Positions 17,077-26,010 of a stretch of DNA of 64,000 nt are shown piece after piece. This stretch comes from Nocardioides oleivorans. GTDB lineage: Bacteria > Actinomycetota > Actinomycetes > Propionibacteriales > Nocardioidaceae. Within the stretch, counting starts at the first letter, position 1, and each line of letters opens with the position of its first letter. The stretch lies in the NCBI RefSeq assembly GCF_004137255.1, contig NZ_SDWT01000003.1:164264-228263 (forward strand), written 5' to 3'. The position numbers and the translations under genes were made by a program. The notes under the pieces were generated by a model. It searched no databases. It was given only the letters and a program-made list of their open reading frames with translations, and was not told the origin of the DNA.

Positions 17077-18032
17077 GACCAGCCCCGGCGCTCCGCGAGC
17101 CAGTCCCAGCACACGTCGCCCTGCCAGCGCTGGTGGTCACGGAGGTGCGGTGAGGTCGGCGGGACCGGCAGCTCGCACTGGGTCAGGAAGTAGCCGACGT
17201 AGAGCGCGAGGTTGATGTCGTACGCCTCGGGGTCGACGTCGCGGAGCAGCCGGCGCGAGGCGATCACCGCGTCGACGTCGACACCCTCGCCACGGGGGCC
17301 GATCAGGGCTGCGAAGGAGTCGAACCAGGCCGCGCCGCGCACCGGCCAGTTCCAGTCGCAGACCAACGCCCGGCCGTCGGAGTCGATGATCACGTTGTCC
17401 GAGCGGATGTCGGTGTGGACGACGGTGTCCCCGCCGACGACCTCGGTGTAGCGGCGGGCCAGCGCCTCGGCCTCCGCGAGGTGGGCCGCGTCGAGGTCGG
17501 TGCGGTGCTCGCGCAGCGAGGTCCAGCCCTCGACGAGGGGCGCGAAGTCGGCGGCGGCGGTGTCGAGGGCCAGCCCGGCAGGGGGCGGGGTGAGCGCGTC
17601 GGCGGCCTGCTCCAGGGAGTCGAGCACGGCGTCGAGCTCGTCGACCTGCCACGGTCGCTGCGGCGCCCGCCCGGCGACGTACTCGATGCCGAGCACGACC
17701 CAGTCGTCGTCGAGCTGCCACAGCAGGCGGGGCGCCGGGACGGAGCGGGGGAGGGCGGCGAGCTTGCGCGCCTCCTCGCGGTAGGAGTCGGCGAACATCT
17801 TCTGTGCCTTGACCGACGCGGCCTTCACGAAGTGTCGCGACCCGTCCTTGCAGACCAGCACGGAGGCGAAGCCCGGGGTGAACCCGCTCGTCTGGGAGAT
17901 CGCCGACACCACCGGGGAGCCGCACTTGCGCTCGATGTACGCGCGCAGGTTCGGCGGGAGGAAGGCCCACTCGAGCCGGCGCGCGGTCTTGCCGTGGGGT
18001 GCGGGGTAGGAGGCGAGCGGCTGGCGGGGCAT
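17073..18032 (-). CDS. Phosphotransferase-fold protein (APH family), first of a tandem pair
   Basis: A 319-residue APH-family kinase. CKDGSRHFVKAASVKAQ holds the ATP-site lysine, VVHTDIRSDNVII the catalytic Asp and Asn, and ALVCDWNWPVRG the metal-binding Asp. The N-terminal block GSPVVSAISQTSGFTPGFAS aligns with GSPVVATAEQVGGMSPGCAT of the next gene, so the pair arose by duplication. ATG 18032 is preceded by GGAAGGA. The divergent GNAT gene starts 84 bp away. Small-molecule or macrolide-type substrates are possible, but nothing fixes the choice. Confidence 0.8.
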   Translation of the reverse strand: MPRQPLASYPAPHGKTARRLEWAFLPPNLRAYIERKCGSPVVSAISQTSGFTPGFASVLVCKDGSRHFVKAASVKAQKMFADSYREEARKLAALPRSVPAPRLLWQLDDDWVVLGIEYVAGRAPQRPWQVDELDAVLDSLEQAADALTPPPAGLALDTAAADFAPLVEGWTSLREHRTDLDAAHLAEAEALARRYTEVVGGDTVVHTDIRSDNVIIDSDGRALVCDWNWPVRGAAWFDSFAALIGPRGEGVDVDAVIASRRLLRDVDPEAYDINLALYVGYFLTQCELPVPPTSPHLRDHQRWQGDVCWDWLAERRGWS

Positions 18033-18116
18033 GGCGCAATCCTTCCCCACGCGGCCTCGCGCCGACGACGGGATATCGGGTGGAGGCGGGTGACGGCGCA
18101 CAGGGACACTGGTGCC

Positions 18117-18647
18117 ATGCCCGAGCTCGTGCTGCCCACCGCCGATGTCCGAGCCTCCTTCCTCGAGGCGATGGACGAGTTCGTCGCCGAAGGGGTCGAT
18201 CGCAGCCAGACGGCGGCCTGGATCGACGTGCACGCGCCGGGGTGGACCGAGCCGGAGCGGTTCGAGGCGTTCGTCGAGGCGGTGAGGGCCGACGCGAGGC
18301 CCGACAGCCCGCGCCCCGACTGGCACGTGCCGTGCACGACGCTGTGGTGGATCGACGGCACGGACTACCTCGGACGGCTGGCCATCCGTCACGTCCTCAA
18401 CGACTTCCTGCTCGACGTCGGCGGGCACATCGGCTACGACGTGCGCCCCACCCGTCGCCGCGAGGGCCACGCGACCGCCATGCTCCGGGCGGCGCTGCCG
18501 TGGGCCGCGCAGCTCGGGATCGACCCGGCGCTGGTCACCTGCGACGTCGACAACCACGGGTCGACCAAGGTCATCGAGGCGGCCGGCGGCGAGCTCGAGG
18601 ACGTGCGCGGGGTCAAGCGCCGCTACTGGGTACCCACTTCGGGATAG
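18117..18647 (+). CDS. GNAT family N-acetyltransferase
   Basis: A 176-residue acetyltransferase. The C-terminal half has the acetyl-CoA pocket: HIGYDVRPTRRREGHATAML corresponds to the beta4 strand and the Q/RxxGxG/A loop, followed by VTCDVDNHGSTKVIEAAGG, which is motif B. The layout resembles uncharacterised GNATs of the YesJ/YjaB type. It is divergent from the tandem phosphotransferases. A GACACT -10-like box lies six bases before ATG 18117. Substrate not predictable. Confidence 0.85.
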   Translation: MPELVLPTADVRASFLEAMDEFVAEGVDRSQTAAWIDVHAPGWTEPERFEAFVEAVRADARPDSPRPDWHVPCTTLWWIDGTDYLGRLAIRHVLNDFLLDVGGHIGYDVRPTRRREGHATAMLRAALPWAAQLGIDPALVTCDVDNHGSTKVIEAAGGELEDVRGVKRRYWVPTSG

Positions 18648-18701
18648 GCCGCCGGCGGGGGCCCGTGGACATCCATTGACAGTGCTGCCGGGCGAGCGGA
18701 A

Positions 18702-18717
18702 GGTGATGTATGTCACA
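18702..18717. promoter_or_regulatory. CRP/GlxR-like operator upstream of the GH3 gene
   Basis: GGTGATGTATGTCACA matches the CRP-family consensus TGTGA-N6-TCACA at 9 of 10 specified positions. It lies 60 bp before the glycosidase ATG. A TTGACA box (18676-18681) is upstream, so the operator would cover the -10/start region and more likely repress than activate. That reading is inference. Confidence 0.55.
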
Positions 18718-18776
18718 CCTGCGCTCGGGCAGGTTCCCGTCCGGGCTCGGCTCCTCCGACCCCCGGGAGACACCCC

Positions 18777-21140
18777 ATGGCGCGCACCGAACGCCGCACC
18801 CTCGCCGTCGTCGCATCCGTCGGCCTCACCCTCGCCCTCGCCACGGGGGCGCTCGCCGCGCGCGGCCTGAGCGACGACGAGGAGGCGCTCGCGCCGACCC
18901 GAGGCAGGCCCAGCGCGGGCATCGAGCGCAAGGTCGACGCGCTGCTGGCCCGGATGACGACGAAGGAGAAGCTGCAGCAGGTGCAGCTGCTCTCCGACGG
19001 CCAGGTCACCGACGCCGACGCCAGGGCGGGGGTGGGCTCGGTCTTCAGCCTCGTCGACGCCGAGAGGATCAACCACTTCCAGCGCGTCGCGGTCGAGCAG
19101 TCCCGGCTGGGCATCCCCATCCTCTTCGCCTACGACACCGTCCACGGCTACCGCACGGTCTTCCCGGTGCCGCTGGGCGCCGCGAGCTCCTTCGACCCCG
19201 AGGTCGCGAGCGCCGACGCCGAGGTGGGGGCTCGCGAGTCGGCCATCCAGGGCATCAAGCAGGTCTACAGCCCGATGGTCGACGTCTCGCACGAGCCGCG
19301 GTGGGGCCGCATCGTCGAGGGCGCGGGCGAGGACCCGTACCTCGGGTCGGTCATGGGCGCCGCACGCGTGAAGGGCGCCCAGGGCACCGACTACAGCCGG
19401 CCCGACAAGGTCGTCTCGAGCGTCAAGCACTACGTCGCCTACGGCGAGGCCGAGGGAGGCCGCGACTACAACACCACCGACCTGTCGGAGTCGCGGCTGC
19501 GCAACCTCTACCTCCCGCCGTTCAAGGCGGCGATCGACGCAGGGGCCGACACGGTGATGTGCTCGTTCAACTCGATCAACGGCGTGCCCGGGTGCGCGAA
19601 CAAGTACACCGAGACCGACATCCTCAAGAAGGAGTGGGGCTTCGACGGCTTCATCGAGAGCGACTACACCGCCGTCGCCGAGCTCCGGGCCTGCCCGCCG
19701 GTCACGCCCGACGAGGGTCCCTGCGGGCACGGCGTCGCCGCTGACGGCCCGCAGGCGGGTGCCGCGGCGCTGATGGCCGGCACCGACTCGGAGATGGTGA
19801 GCACCAACATCCGCGACTACGGCGAGCAGCTGCTCGCGACCCGGCAGATCACCATGAAGCGGCTCGACGACGCCGTCCGGCGGATCCTGCGGGTCAAGTT
19901 CCGCGCCGGCCTGTTCGACCACCCGTACGTCGACGTGGCGAAGGCCTCCGACCCGGCCAGCTACGGCAAGCCCGCCGACCTGGCGAGGAGCCGGTGGGCC
20001 GCGGGTCGGTCGATGGTCCTGCTGAAGAACGACGGCGGCGCGCTGCCGCTCGACCCGGCGAGGTCGACCGCCCTCATCGGCCCCTTCGGCGACGAGGTCG
20101 ACGACGTGCTCGGCCCCTGGCCCGGTCGAGGTGCCGACGACCTCGCGCCCGCGCACGTGCCGCTGGTCGAGGGCCTGAGGGCCGCGAGCACCGGCGAGGT
20201 GACGTACACCCAGGCGTGCAACCTGGCCCACAGCTTCGACCCGCCGAACGTCGCGAACCCGCCGCTGACCCCGGAGGACGAGGTGTGCGCCGGTCCCGGT
20301 GACGACGGGACGACGATCGACGACGCCGTGGCTGCGGCGGAGGCGGCCGACCAGGTGGTGCTCGCGCTGGGCGAGAACGCCTACATGAGCGGCGAGGCCA
20401 ACGCGCGCAGCGAGCTGACCCTGCCGGGGCAGCAGCAGAAGCTGCTCGACGCCGTGGCGGCCACCGGCAAGCCGGTCGTGGTGGTCCTGCTCAACGGACG
20501 GCCGCTCGACCTCAGCGCGGTGCAGGGCAAGGCTGCGGCGATCCTCGAGGCCTGGTTCCCCGGCACCGAGGGTGGCCACGCGGTCGCCGACGTCCTCTTC
20601 GGCACGGTCAACCCGGGCGGCAAGCTGCCCGTCACCTTCCCGCGCAGGGTCGGCACCGCACCCACCTACTACAACCACGAGCCCACCGGCCGCCCGTGCG
20701 ACGCCGCGTCCAAGTACAACTCCCGCTACCGCGACCTCGACACCTGCGCGCCGCTCTACCCCTTCGGCTTCGGGCTGAGCTACACCACCTTCGAGGTCAG
20801 CGACCTGCGCCTGAGCCGCAGCTCGGTCCGTCGCGACGGCCGGCTCACCGCGTCGATGCAGGTCCGCAACACCGGCAGCGTCGCCGGTGACGAGGTCGCC
20901 CAGCTCTACCTGCACGACCCGGTGGCGAGTCTGTCCCAGCCGGTCCGCCGGCTCCGCGGGTTCCAGCGGGTGAGCCTCGACCCCGGGCAGTCCACGACGG
21001 TCACCTTCACGCTCGACGCGAGCGACTTCGGGTTCTACGACAACCGGGGGAAGTACGTCGTGGAGCCGGGCCTGATCGAGGTCTACGGCGGGGACTCCTC
21101 GGCGGCGGCGATGAAGGCGACCTTCACCGTCACCCGGTGA
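18777..21140 (+). CDS. bglX: Secreted glycoside hydrolase family 3 beta-glucosidase/xylosidase
   Basis: A 787-residue secreted enzyme. Residues 1-30 are a signal peptide (MARTERRTLAVVASVGL... ending ALAARG). GH3 N-terminal barrel follows at about 55-390, with IPILFAYDTVHGYRTVFPVP, SVKHYVAYGEAEGGRDYN and GFDGFIESDYTAV, in which the Asp of SDY is the predicted nucleophile. Then come the GH3 C-terminal domain (about 410-640) and a fibronectin III-like domain (about 690-785, with NTGSVAGDEVAQLYL). Layout and wording fit the BglX group that releases glucose or xylose from beta-linked oligosaccharides. A CRP-like site upstream suggests carbon control. Confidence 0.88.
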   Translation: MARTERRTLAVVASVGLTLALATGALAARGLSDDEEALAPTRGRPSAGIERKVDALLARMTTKEKLQQVQLLSDGQVTDADARAGVGSVFSLVDAERINHFQRVAVEQSRLGIPILFAYDTVHGYRTVFPVPLGAASSFDPEVASADAEVGARESAIQGIKQVYSPMVDVSHEPRWGRIVEGAGEDPYLGSVMGAARVKGAQGTDYSRPDKVVSSVKHYVAYGEAEGGRDYNTTDLSESRLRNLYLPPFKAAIDAGADTVMCSFNSINGVPGCANKYTETDILKKEWGFDGFIESDYTAVAELRACPPVTPDEGPCGHGVAADGPQAGAAALMAGTDSEMVSTNIRDYGEQLLATRQITMKRLDDAVRRILRVKFRAGLFDHPYVDVAKASDPASYGKPADLARSRWAAGRSMVLLKNDGGALPLDPARSTALIGPFGDEVDDVLGPWPGRGADDLAPAHVPLVEGLRAASTGEVTYTQACNLAHSFDPPNVANPPLTPEDEVCAGPGDDGTTIDDAVAAAEAADQVVLALGENAYMSGEANARSELTLPGQQQKLLDAVAATGKPVVVVLLNGRPLDLSAVQGKAAAILEAWFPGTEGGHAVADVLFGTVNPGGKLPVTFPRRVGTAPTYYNHEPTGRPCDAASKYNSRYRDLDTCAPLYPFGFGLSYTTFEVSDLRLSRSSVRRDGRLTASMQVRNTGSVAGDEVAQLYLHDPVASLSQPVRRLRGFQRVSLDPGQSTTVTFTLDASDFGFYDNRGKYVVEPGLIEVYGGDSSAAAMKATFTVTR

Positions 21141-22047
21141 GCCGCACCTCGTCCTCGCGCGGTGGCGGGGGCCGGGTACGCGTGGCCGCGCCGACCCCGA
21201 CGACCGCGACCACGAGCCCGACGACCTGGAGGGTCGACAACGTCTCGTCCAGCACCAGCCACGCGAGGACCGCGGTCACCGGCGGGCTCAGGAAGAACAG
21301 GCTGGCCGCCGCACCCGAGCCGCCGCGCAGGACGAGGAGCGAGAGCAGGACCAGTCCGACGATCGAGTTCACGATCGCGAGGAAGAGGACCGACACCACG
21401 GCGCGGGGCACGTCGGTGACCGGCCAGAACCCCTCGGTCGTCCAGCCGAGCAGGAGCATCGGGGGAGCCGACACCGCGAACTGCACGGCGGCCGACCAGA
21501 GCAGGTCCGGCTGGGCGCCGATCCACCGCTGGCCCAGCGTGCCGAGGCTCAGGGTGAGCATGCTGAGGCAGCCGATGCCCACCGCGACCGGCCCGCCCGC
21601 GTGACCGAGGTCCGAGCCCAGGACGAGCAGCACACCGAGCACGCCGACGACGAAGCCGCCGACCTGGAGCGCGGAGACCCGCTCGCCGAGGAGCACGGCG
21701 GCCAGCACGGCCGTGAGCACGGGGCTGAGGGCGTGGAAGAGGGAGGCGAGCGTGGCGCCGAGCCCGAGGTCGAAGGCGACGTACATCATCGCGAACATCA
21801 GCCCGTTCATGACCAGTCCGACGAGCGCGACGCGGCCGAGGGTGGCCCGGTCCATCCGGGTGGGACGGCGCAGGAGCAGCGCGAGCCCGGCGGCCAGCAC
21901 CGCGGCGATCACGAAGCGCCACCCCAGCACGGTGAACGGTGCCGCGGCGTGCACGGCGGCGGGACCGGAGATGTAGCCCGACGACCACACCAGGACGAAG
22001 GCGGCCGCGGGGACGAGAGGCAGTCGCGTCGCGTCGGGCCGGCTCAC
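21130..22047 (-). CDS. DMT superfamily (EamA) transporter
   Basis: A 305-residue inner-membrane transporter with two EamA repeats of five helices each. The opening PAAAFVLVWSSGYISGPAAV, TLASLFHALSPVLTAVLAAVLLGERV and the mirrored LFFLSPPVTAVLAWLVLDE are typical of drug/metabolite exporters. GTG start at 22047; TAGCGT (22061 to 22056 on the minus strand) ends eight bases upstream. Its last 11 bases overlap the end of the convergent GH3 gene. Substrate unknown. Confidence 0.87.
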   Translation of the reverse strand: MSRPDATRLPLVPAAAFVLVWSSGYISGPAAVHAAAPFTVLGWRFVIAAVLAAGLALLLRRPTRMDRATLGRVALVGLVMNGLMFAMMYVAFDLGLGATLASLFHALSPVLTAVLAAVLLGERVSALQVGGFVVGVLGVLLVLGSDLGHAGGPVAVGIGCLSMLTLSLGTLGQRWIGAQPDLLWSAAVQFAVSAPPMLLLGWTTEGFWPVTDVPRAVVSVLFLAIVNSIVGLVLLSLLVLRGGSGAAASLFFLSPPVTAVLAWLVLDETLSTLQVVGLVVAVVGVGAATRTRPPPPREDEVRLTG

Positions 22048-22142
22048 GTGGTCGCACGCTAGCCCTCGTCGCCGGTTCGGTGCCCGGTGGCCCGCGTGGG
22101 AGAATGGCGCGACCCAGACGTCGTACCAGTCGAAAGCAGTCA

Positions 22143-24017
22143 GTGAGCCTCAAGAACGCGCCGCAGCCGGGCTCGACCGACCCGTCGATCATCCGCAACT
22201 TCTGCATCATCGCGCACATCGACCACGGCAAGTCGACGCTGGCCGACCGCATGCTCCAGCTCACGGGCGTCGTCGACGAGCGGGCGTCGCGCGCGCAGTA
22301 CCTCGACCGGATGGACATCGAGCGCGAGCGCGGCATCACGATCAAGTCGCAGGCCGTCCGGATGCCGTGGACCGTCCCCGCGGGCAACGCCGAGGACGCC
22401 GAGCCCGGCACCTACGTGCTGAACATGATCGACACCCCCGGTCACGTCGACTTCACCTACGAGGTCTCGCGCAGCCTCGAGGCGTGCGAGGCGGCGGTCC
22501 TGCTCGTCGACGCCGCCCAGGGCATCGAGGCGCAGACGCTGGCCAACCTCTACCTCGCGATGGGCGCCGACCTCCACATCATCCCGGTGCTCAACAAGAT
22601 CGACCTGCCGAGCGCCAACGTCGAGAAGTACGCCGCCGAGCTCGCCGGGCTCGTCGGCTGCGAGCCCGAGGACGTGCTGCTCACCAGCGCCAAGACCGGC
22701 GTCGGCGTGGAGACCCTCCTCAACGAGATCGTGAAGCAGACCCCGGCGCCGGTGGGCGACGCGGACGCCCCGGCGCGCGCGCTGATCTTCGACTCCGTCT
22801 ACGACACCTACCGCGGCGTGGTCACCTACGTGCGGGTCGTCGACGGCAAGCTCAGCCACCGCGACCGGATCAAGATGATGTCCACCAACGCCGTGCACGA
22901 GATGCTCGAGGTCGGCGTGATCAGCCCGGAGCCCGTCAAGGCGGGGGAGATCGGCGTCGGCGAGGTCGGCTACCTGATCACCGGCGTGAAGGACGTCCGC
23001 CAGTCGCGCGTGGGTGACACCGTCACCTCGCAGCACCACGGGGCGACCGAGTCGCTCGGCGGCTACAAGCACCCGAATCCGATGGTCTACGCCGGTCTCT
23101 ACCCGATCGACGGCGACGACTACCCGACGCTGCGCGACGCGCTGGAGAAGCTCCAGCTCAACGACGCGGCGCTGACCTACGAGCCGGAGACCTCCGGCGC
23201 GCTCGGCTTCGGCTTCCGCTGCGGCTTCCTCGGCCTGCTCCACATGGAGATCACCCGCGACCGGCTCGAGCGCGAGTTCAACCTCGACCTCATCTCGACC
23301 GCGCCCAACGTGGTCTACGAGGTGGCCCTCGACGACGGGACCGAGGTCGAGGTGACCAACCCGAGCGAGTACCCCGACGGCAAGGTCGCCGAGGTCCGCG
23401 AGCCCGTCGTCAAGGCGACGATCCTCGCGCCGTCGGACTACATCGGCACGATCATGGAGCTGTGCCAGCTCAAGCGCGGCAACCTGCAGGGGATGGACTA
23501 CCTCTCCGAGGACCGGGTGGAGATGCGCTACACCCTCCCGATGGGCGAGATCGTCTTCGACTTCTTCGACCAGCTGAAGTCGCGCACCAAGGGCTACGCC
23601 TCGCTCGACTACGAGCGCTCGGGCGAGCAGGCCGCCGACCTCGTCAAGGTCGACATCCTGCTGCAGGGCGAGCCGGTCGACGCGTTCAGCGCGATCATCC
23701 ACCGCGACGCTGCCTACTCCTACGGCGTGATGATGGCCGGCAAGCTCAAGGACCTCATCCCGCGCCAGCAGTTCGAGGTGCCGATCCAGGCCGCCATCGG
23801 CGCGCGCGTGATCGCCCGCGAGACCATCCGTGCGATCCGCAAGGACGTCCTCGCCAAGTGCTACGGCGGTGACATCAGCCGCAAGCGCAAGCTGCTCGAG
23901 AAGCAGAAGGCCGGCAAGAAGCGGATGAAGAACATCGGGTCGGTCGAGGTGCCGCCGGAGGCCTTCGTCGCTGCTCTCGCCACCACGCAGCCGACGGAGA
24001 AGACCGGCAAGAAGTGA
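22143..24017 (+). CDS. lepA: Elongation factor 4 (LepA)
   Basis: A 624-residue translational GTPase that acts on stalled or mispositioned ribosomes. G1 motif AHIDHGKST, switch region ERERGITIKSQ, G3 DTPGHVDF and G4 NKIDLP are all in place, followed by the LepA C-terminal domain (SRKRKLLEKQKAGKKRMK). GTG 22143 gives the standard LepA start. A GAGAAT -10 lies about 40 bp upstream. The stop overlaps the start of the hutD-like gene by four bases. Confidence 0.97.
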   Translation: MSLKNAPQPGSTDPSIIRNFCIIAHIDHGKSTLADRMLQLTGVVDERASRAQYLDRMDIERERGITIKSQAVRMPWTVPAGNAEDAEPGTYVLNMIDTPGHVDFTYEVSRSLEACEAAVLLVDAAQGIEAQTLANLYLAMGADLHIIPVLNKIDLPSANVEKYAAELAGLVGCEPEDVLLTSAKTGVGVETLLNEIVKQTPAPVGDADAPARALIFDSVYDTYRGVVTYVRVVDGKLSHRDRIKMMSTNAVHEMLEVGVISPEPVKAGEIGVGEVGYLITGVKDVRQSRVGDTVTSQHHGATESLGGYKHPNPMVYAGLYPIDGDDYPTLRDALEKLQLNDAALTYEPETSGALGFGFRCGFLGLLHMEITRDRLEREFNLDLISTAPNVVYEVALDDGTEVEVTNPSEYPDGKVAEVREPVVKATILAPSDYIGTIMELCQLKRGNLQGMDYLSEDRVEMRYTLPMGEIVFDFFDQLKSRTKGYASLDYERSGEQAADLVKVDILLQGEPVDAFSAIIHRDAAYSYGVMMAGKLKDLIPRQQFEVPIQAAIGARVIARETIRAIRKDVLAKCYGGDISRKRKLLEKQKAGKKRMKNIGSVEVPPEAFVAALATTQPTEKTGKK

Positions 24018-24514
24018 GCGGGACCCGGACGGTGCGCGCCGACGAGGTCGCGCCGCAGCCGTGGCCCAACGGTGGCGGTACGACGCGCGAGCTGGCGCGC
24101 GCGGGTGACGGGTCGTGGCGGATCAGCCTCGCGACCATCGAGGGCGACGGGCCGTTCTCGTTGTTCCCCGGGCTGCACCGGCTGCTGACGGTCGTGGACG
24201 GCCCGGTCCTCGACCTGACCGTCGACGGGGAGCCGCAGGTGGTCGAGCCCCAGCGCCCGTTCGCCTTCTCCGGCGAGGCGGAGGTCGTCGCCTCGGTGCC
24301 CGAGGGCCCCGTGCGGGCGCTCAACGTGATCGCCGGGCCCGGCGTGGCGACGTACTGCACCGTGCTCGAGCTCGGCCGCGGCTCGGCCCTCCCGCTGGCC
24401 GACGACCAGGCGGCCTACGTGATCACGGGCCCGGAGCAGGGCAGCCTCGTCATCGGGCCGGGCGAGGTCGCCGGCCGCTGCACGGTCGCCGTGCTCACGG
24501 TCGAGTCCGGCTGA
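24014..24514 (+). CDS. hutD: HutD/Ves family cupin-like protein
   Basis: A 166-residue protein of the HutD (Ves) family: QPWPNGGGTTRELA at the N-terminus, WRISLATIEGDGPFSLFPGLHR and PVRALNVIAGPG are the family blocks. Relatives sit in histidine utilisation operons, but no other hut gene is here; it is translationally coupled to lepA through a GTGA overlap (24014-24017). Role unproven: probably a small-molecule binding bicupin fold. Confidence 0.82.
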   Translation: MSGTRTVRADEVAPQPWPNGGGTTRELARAGDGSWRISLATIEGDGPFSLFPGLHRLLTVVDGPVLDLTVDGEPQVVEPQRPFAFSGEAEVVASVPEGPVRALNVIAGPGVATYCTVLELGRGSALPLADDQAAYVITGPEQGSLVIGPGEVAGRCTVAVLTVESG

Positions 24515-24562
24515 CCGCAGGGCCGACCAATCCGGGCGCGCGCGCCGCTGCGAAGCCGGGGC

Positions 24563-25513
24563 ATGCGACTGGCAGACCGGCTCCGCGTCGAGATGATCCG
24601 CGCGACCGCACGCTTCTCGGTGTCGTACGGCGACGACCTGGGGTTCGCGGGCCGTGACCTGCCGGCGCCCGAGCGGATCCACGTCCGCACCCGACACGGC
24701 CGGGTGCCGGTGCACCTCTACTCCCCGGGCGGGCACGACCTGCCTGTGCACGTCCACCTCCACGGTGGCGCGTTCCTGATGCGCTACCCGCAGATGGACG
24801 ACTGGTGGTGCCGCTACGTCGCCGCGACCGCGGGCGTCGTGGTGGCCAACGTCGACTTCGAGGTGGCGCCGCGGGCGGCGTACCCGGTCGCCCAGCACCA
24901 GGCGCACGACGTCGCCGCCTCGCTGGCCGCGGACGGCACGCCCGTCTCGGTGGGCGGCTTCAGCTCGGGCGGCGGGCTCGCTGCGTCGGTCGTCCTGAAG
25001 GCGCGCGACGCCGGCTCCTTCGTACCGACGCTGCAGGTGCTCGGCATCCCCGCGCTCGACCTGTCGGCGGAGCCGCGCGACGGCGACCCCGGGATGATCT
25101 CGCCGGACCTGCGTCGCCTCGTGCGACGGGTCTACCTGCCCGACCCCGCCAGCCGGCGCGAGCCGTACGCGTCGCCGCTGCTGGCCCCCGACCTCTCGGG
25201 ACTGCCGCCCGCGGTCGTCCTCACCGCCGAGCGCGACGTCCTGCGCGCCGAGGGAGATGCCTACGCCGACCGGCTGCGCGGTGCGGGTGTGCGCGTCGTC
25301 CACGACGTCACGCCCGGCGTCGACCACTACTTCCTCACCGAGGACCCGGTGCGGGCCCGCGACACGATGGCGATGGTGGCCGACGAGATCCGGGCCGCCG
25401 GTCAGGCCGCGGGCGCCCAGCGCGGGTCGCGGCCGAGCCGGGCCAGGAGGCGGTCGGAGGCGGACGCGTCGGCCGGTACGTCGACGGCGCCCGCGCAGAC
25501 TCCCTCGGAGTAG
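24563..25513 (+). CDS. Alpha/beta hydrolase, hormone-sensitive-lipase type
   Basis: A 316-residue esterase/lipase-like hydrolase. HLHGGAFL is the HSL-family oxyanion-hole motif, GFSSGGGLA the nucleophile elbow, the Asp is expected in AERDVLRAEGDAYAD, and the His in TPGVDHYFL. Substrate is likely a short acyl ester. The last 35 or so residues (QRGSRPSRARRR...) look like read-through: the reading frame runs 112 bases into the end of the convergent gene before meeting a stop. The true domain ends near residue 280. Confidence 0.82.
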   Translation: MRLADRLRVEMIRATARFSVSYGDDLGFAGRDLPAPERIHVRTRHGRVPVHLYSPGGHDLPVHVHLHGGAFLMRYPQMDDWWCRYVAATAGVVVANVDFEVAPRAAYPVAQHQAHDVAASLAADGTPVSVGGFSSGGGLAASVVLKARDAGSFVPTLQVLGIPALDLSAEPRDGDPGMISPDLRRLVRRVYLPDPASRREPYASPLLAPDLSGLPPAVVLTAERDVLRAEGDAYADRLRGAGVRVVHDVTPGVDHYFLTEDPVRARDTMAMVADEIRAAGQAAGAQRGSRPSRARRRSEADASAGTSTAPAQTPSE

Positions 25514-25959
25514 AGCGCCTCGCCCCACCCGTCGGCCGTGGCGTGGAGCTCGCGGGCCTCCTCCTCGCTGACCTCCCACGGCTGGCCGGTGGCCCGCGCG
25601 ACGTCGGAGCCGTGGACGACGAGGTCCCAGCCGTAGAAGTCGGCCATGGTCGCGGCGATCGTGGTGCGCCCGAAGTAGCCGTCGTACTCCCGCTCGGCGA
25701 CGCCGTCGCGGCCCAGCACGCCGGCCACGGAGGCGGCGTGCTCGCGCCATGCGGTGGGGAGGTCGGTGAGGTCGGGTGCCGGTCCGGGGTCGAGGTCCTG
25801 GCGCTGCAGGAAGTCCCGCTCGGTCTCGATCGCGTGGACGACGACGTCGCGGACGGTCCAGTCGTCGCAGGGGGTGGGCGCGTCCCACCGGTCGGCGACT
25901 CCGTCGAGGATCGCGGCGAAGGCATCGGCGCGTGTGGTGAAGCTGTCTGCACTGGTCAT
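25402..25959 (-). CDS. TIGR03086-type (mycothiol-dependent maleylpyruvate isomerase/DinB-like) protein
   Basis: A 185-residue helical-bundle protein. TPCDDWTVRDVVVHAIETERDFL is the family start with its metal-binding His, and MADFYGWDLVVHGSDVARATG carries the later His. These features define the TIGR03086/MDMPI_N group, whose members use or resemble mycothiol-dependent enzymes, consistent with an actinobacterium. ATG 25959; a longer frame to 26061 would cross the divergent AraC promoter. The 3' end overlaps the convergent hydrolase. Confidence 0.8.
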   Translation of the reverse strand: MTSADSFTTRADAFAAILDGVADRWDAPTPCDDWTVRDVVVHAIETERDFLQRQDLDPGPAPDLTDLPTAWREHAASVAGVLGRDGVAEREYDGYFGRTTIAATMADFYGWDLVVHGSDVARATGQPWEVSEEEARELHATADGWGEALYSEGVCAGAVDVPADASASDRLLARLGRDPRWAPAA

Positions 25960-25994
25960 GGGTCCACGCTCGCAGGGCGGGTGTCGGTGGCGAT

Positions 25995-26003
25995 TGTGAT
26001 AAT
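25995..26003 (+). promoter_or_regulatory. Extended -10 promoter of the AraC-type gene
   Basis: TGTGATAAT (TG-n-GATAAT) lies seven bases before ATG 26011, one of the best -10 elements in the window. The mRNA would start at or next to the ATG. Confidence 0.65.
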
Positions 26004-26010
26004 CCGACAC

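Noticed and set aside
18033..20915. Minus-strand frame extending upstream of the first phosphotransferase
   Set aside because: The domain starts at 18032; the rest is antisense to the GNAT and GH3 genes.
22140..23702. 520-residue minus-strand frame
   Set aside because: Exact antisense of lepA, with no recognisable motif.
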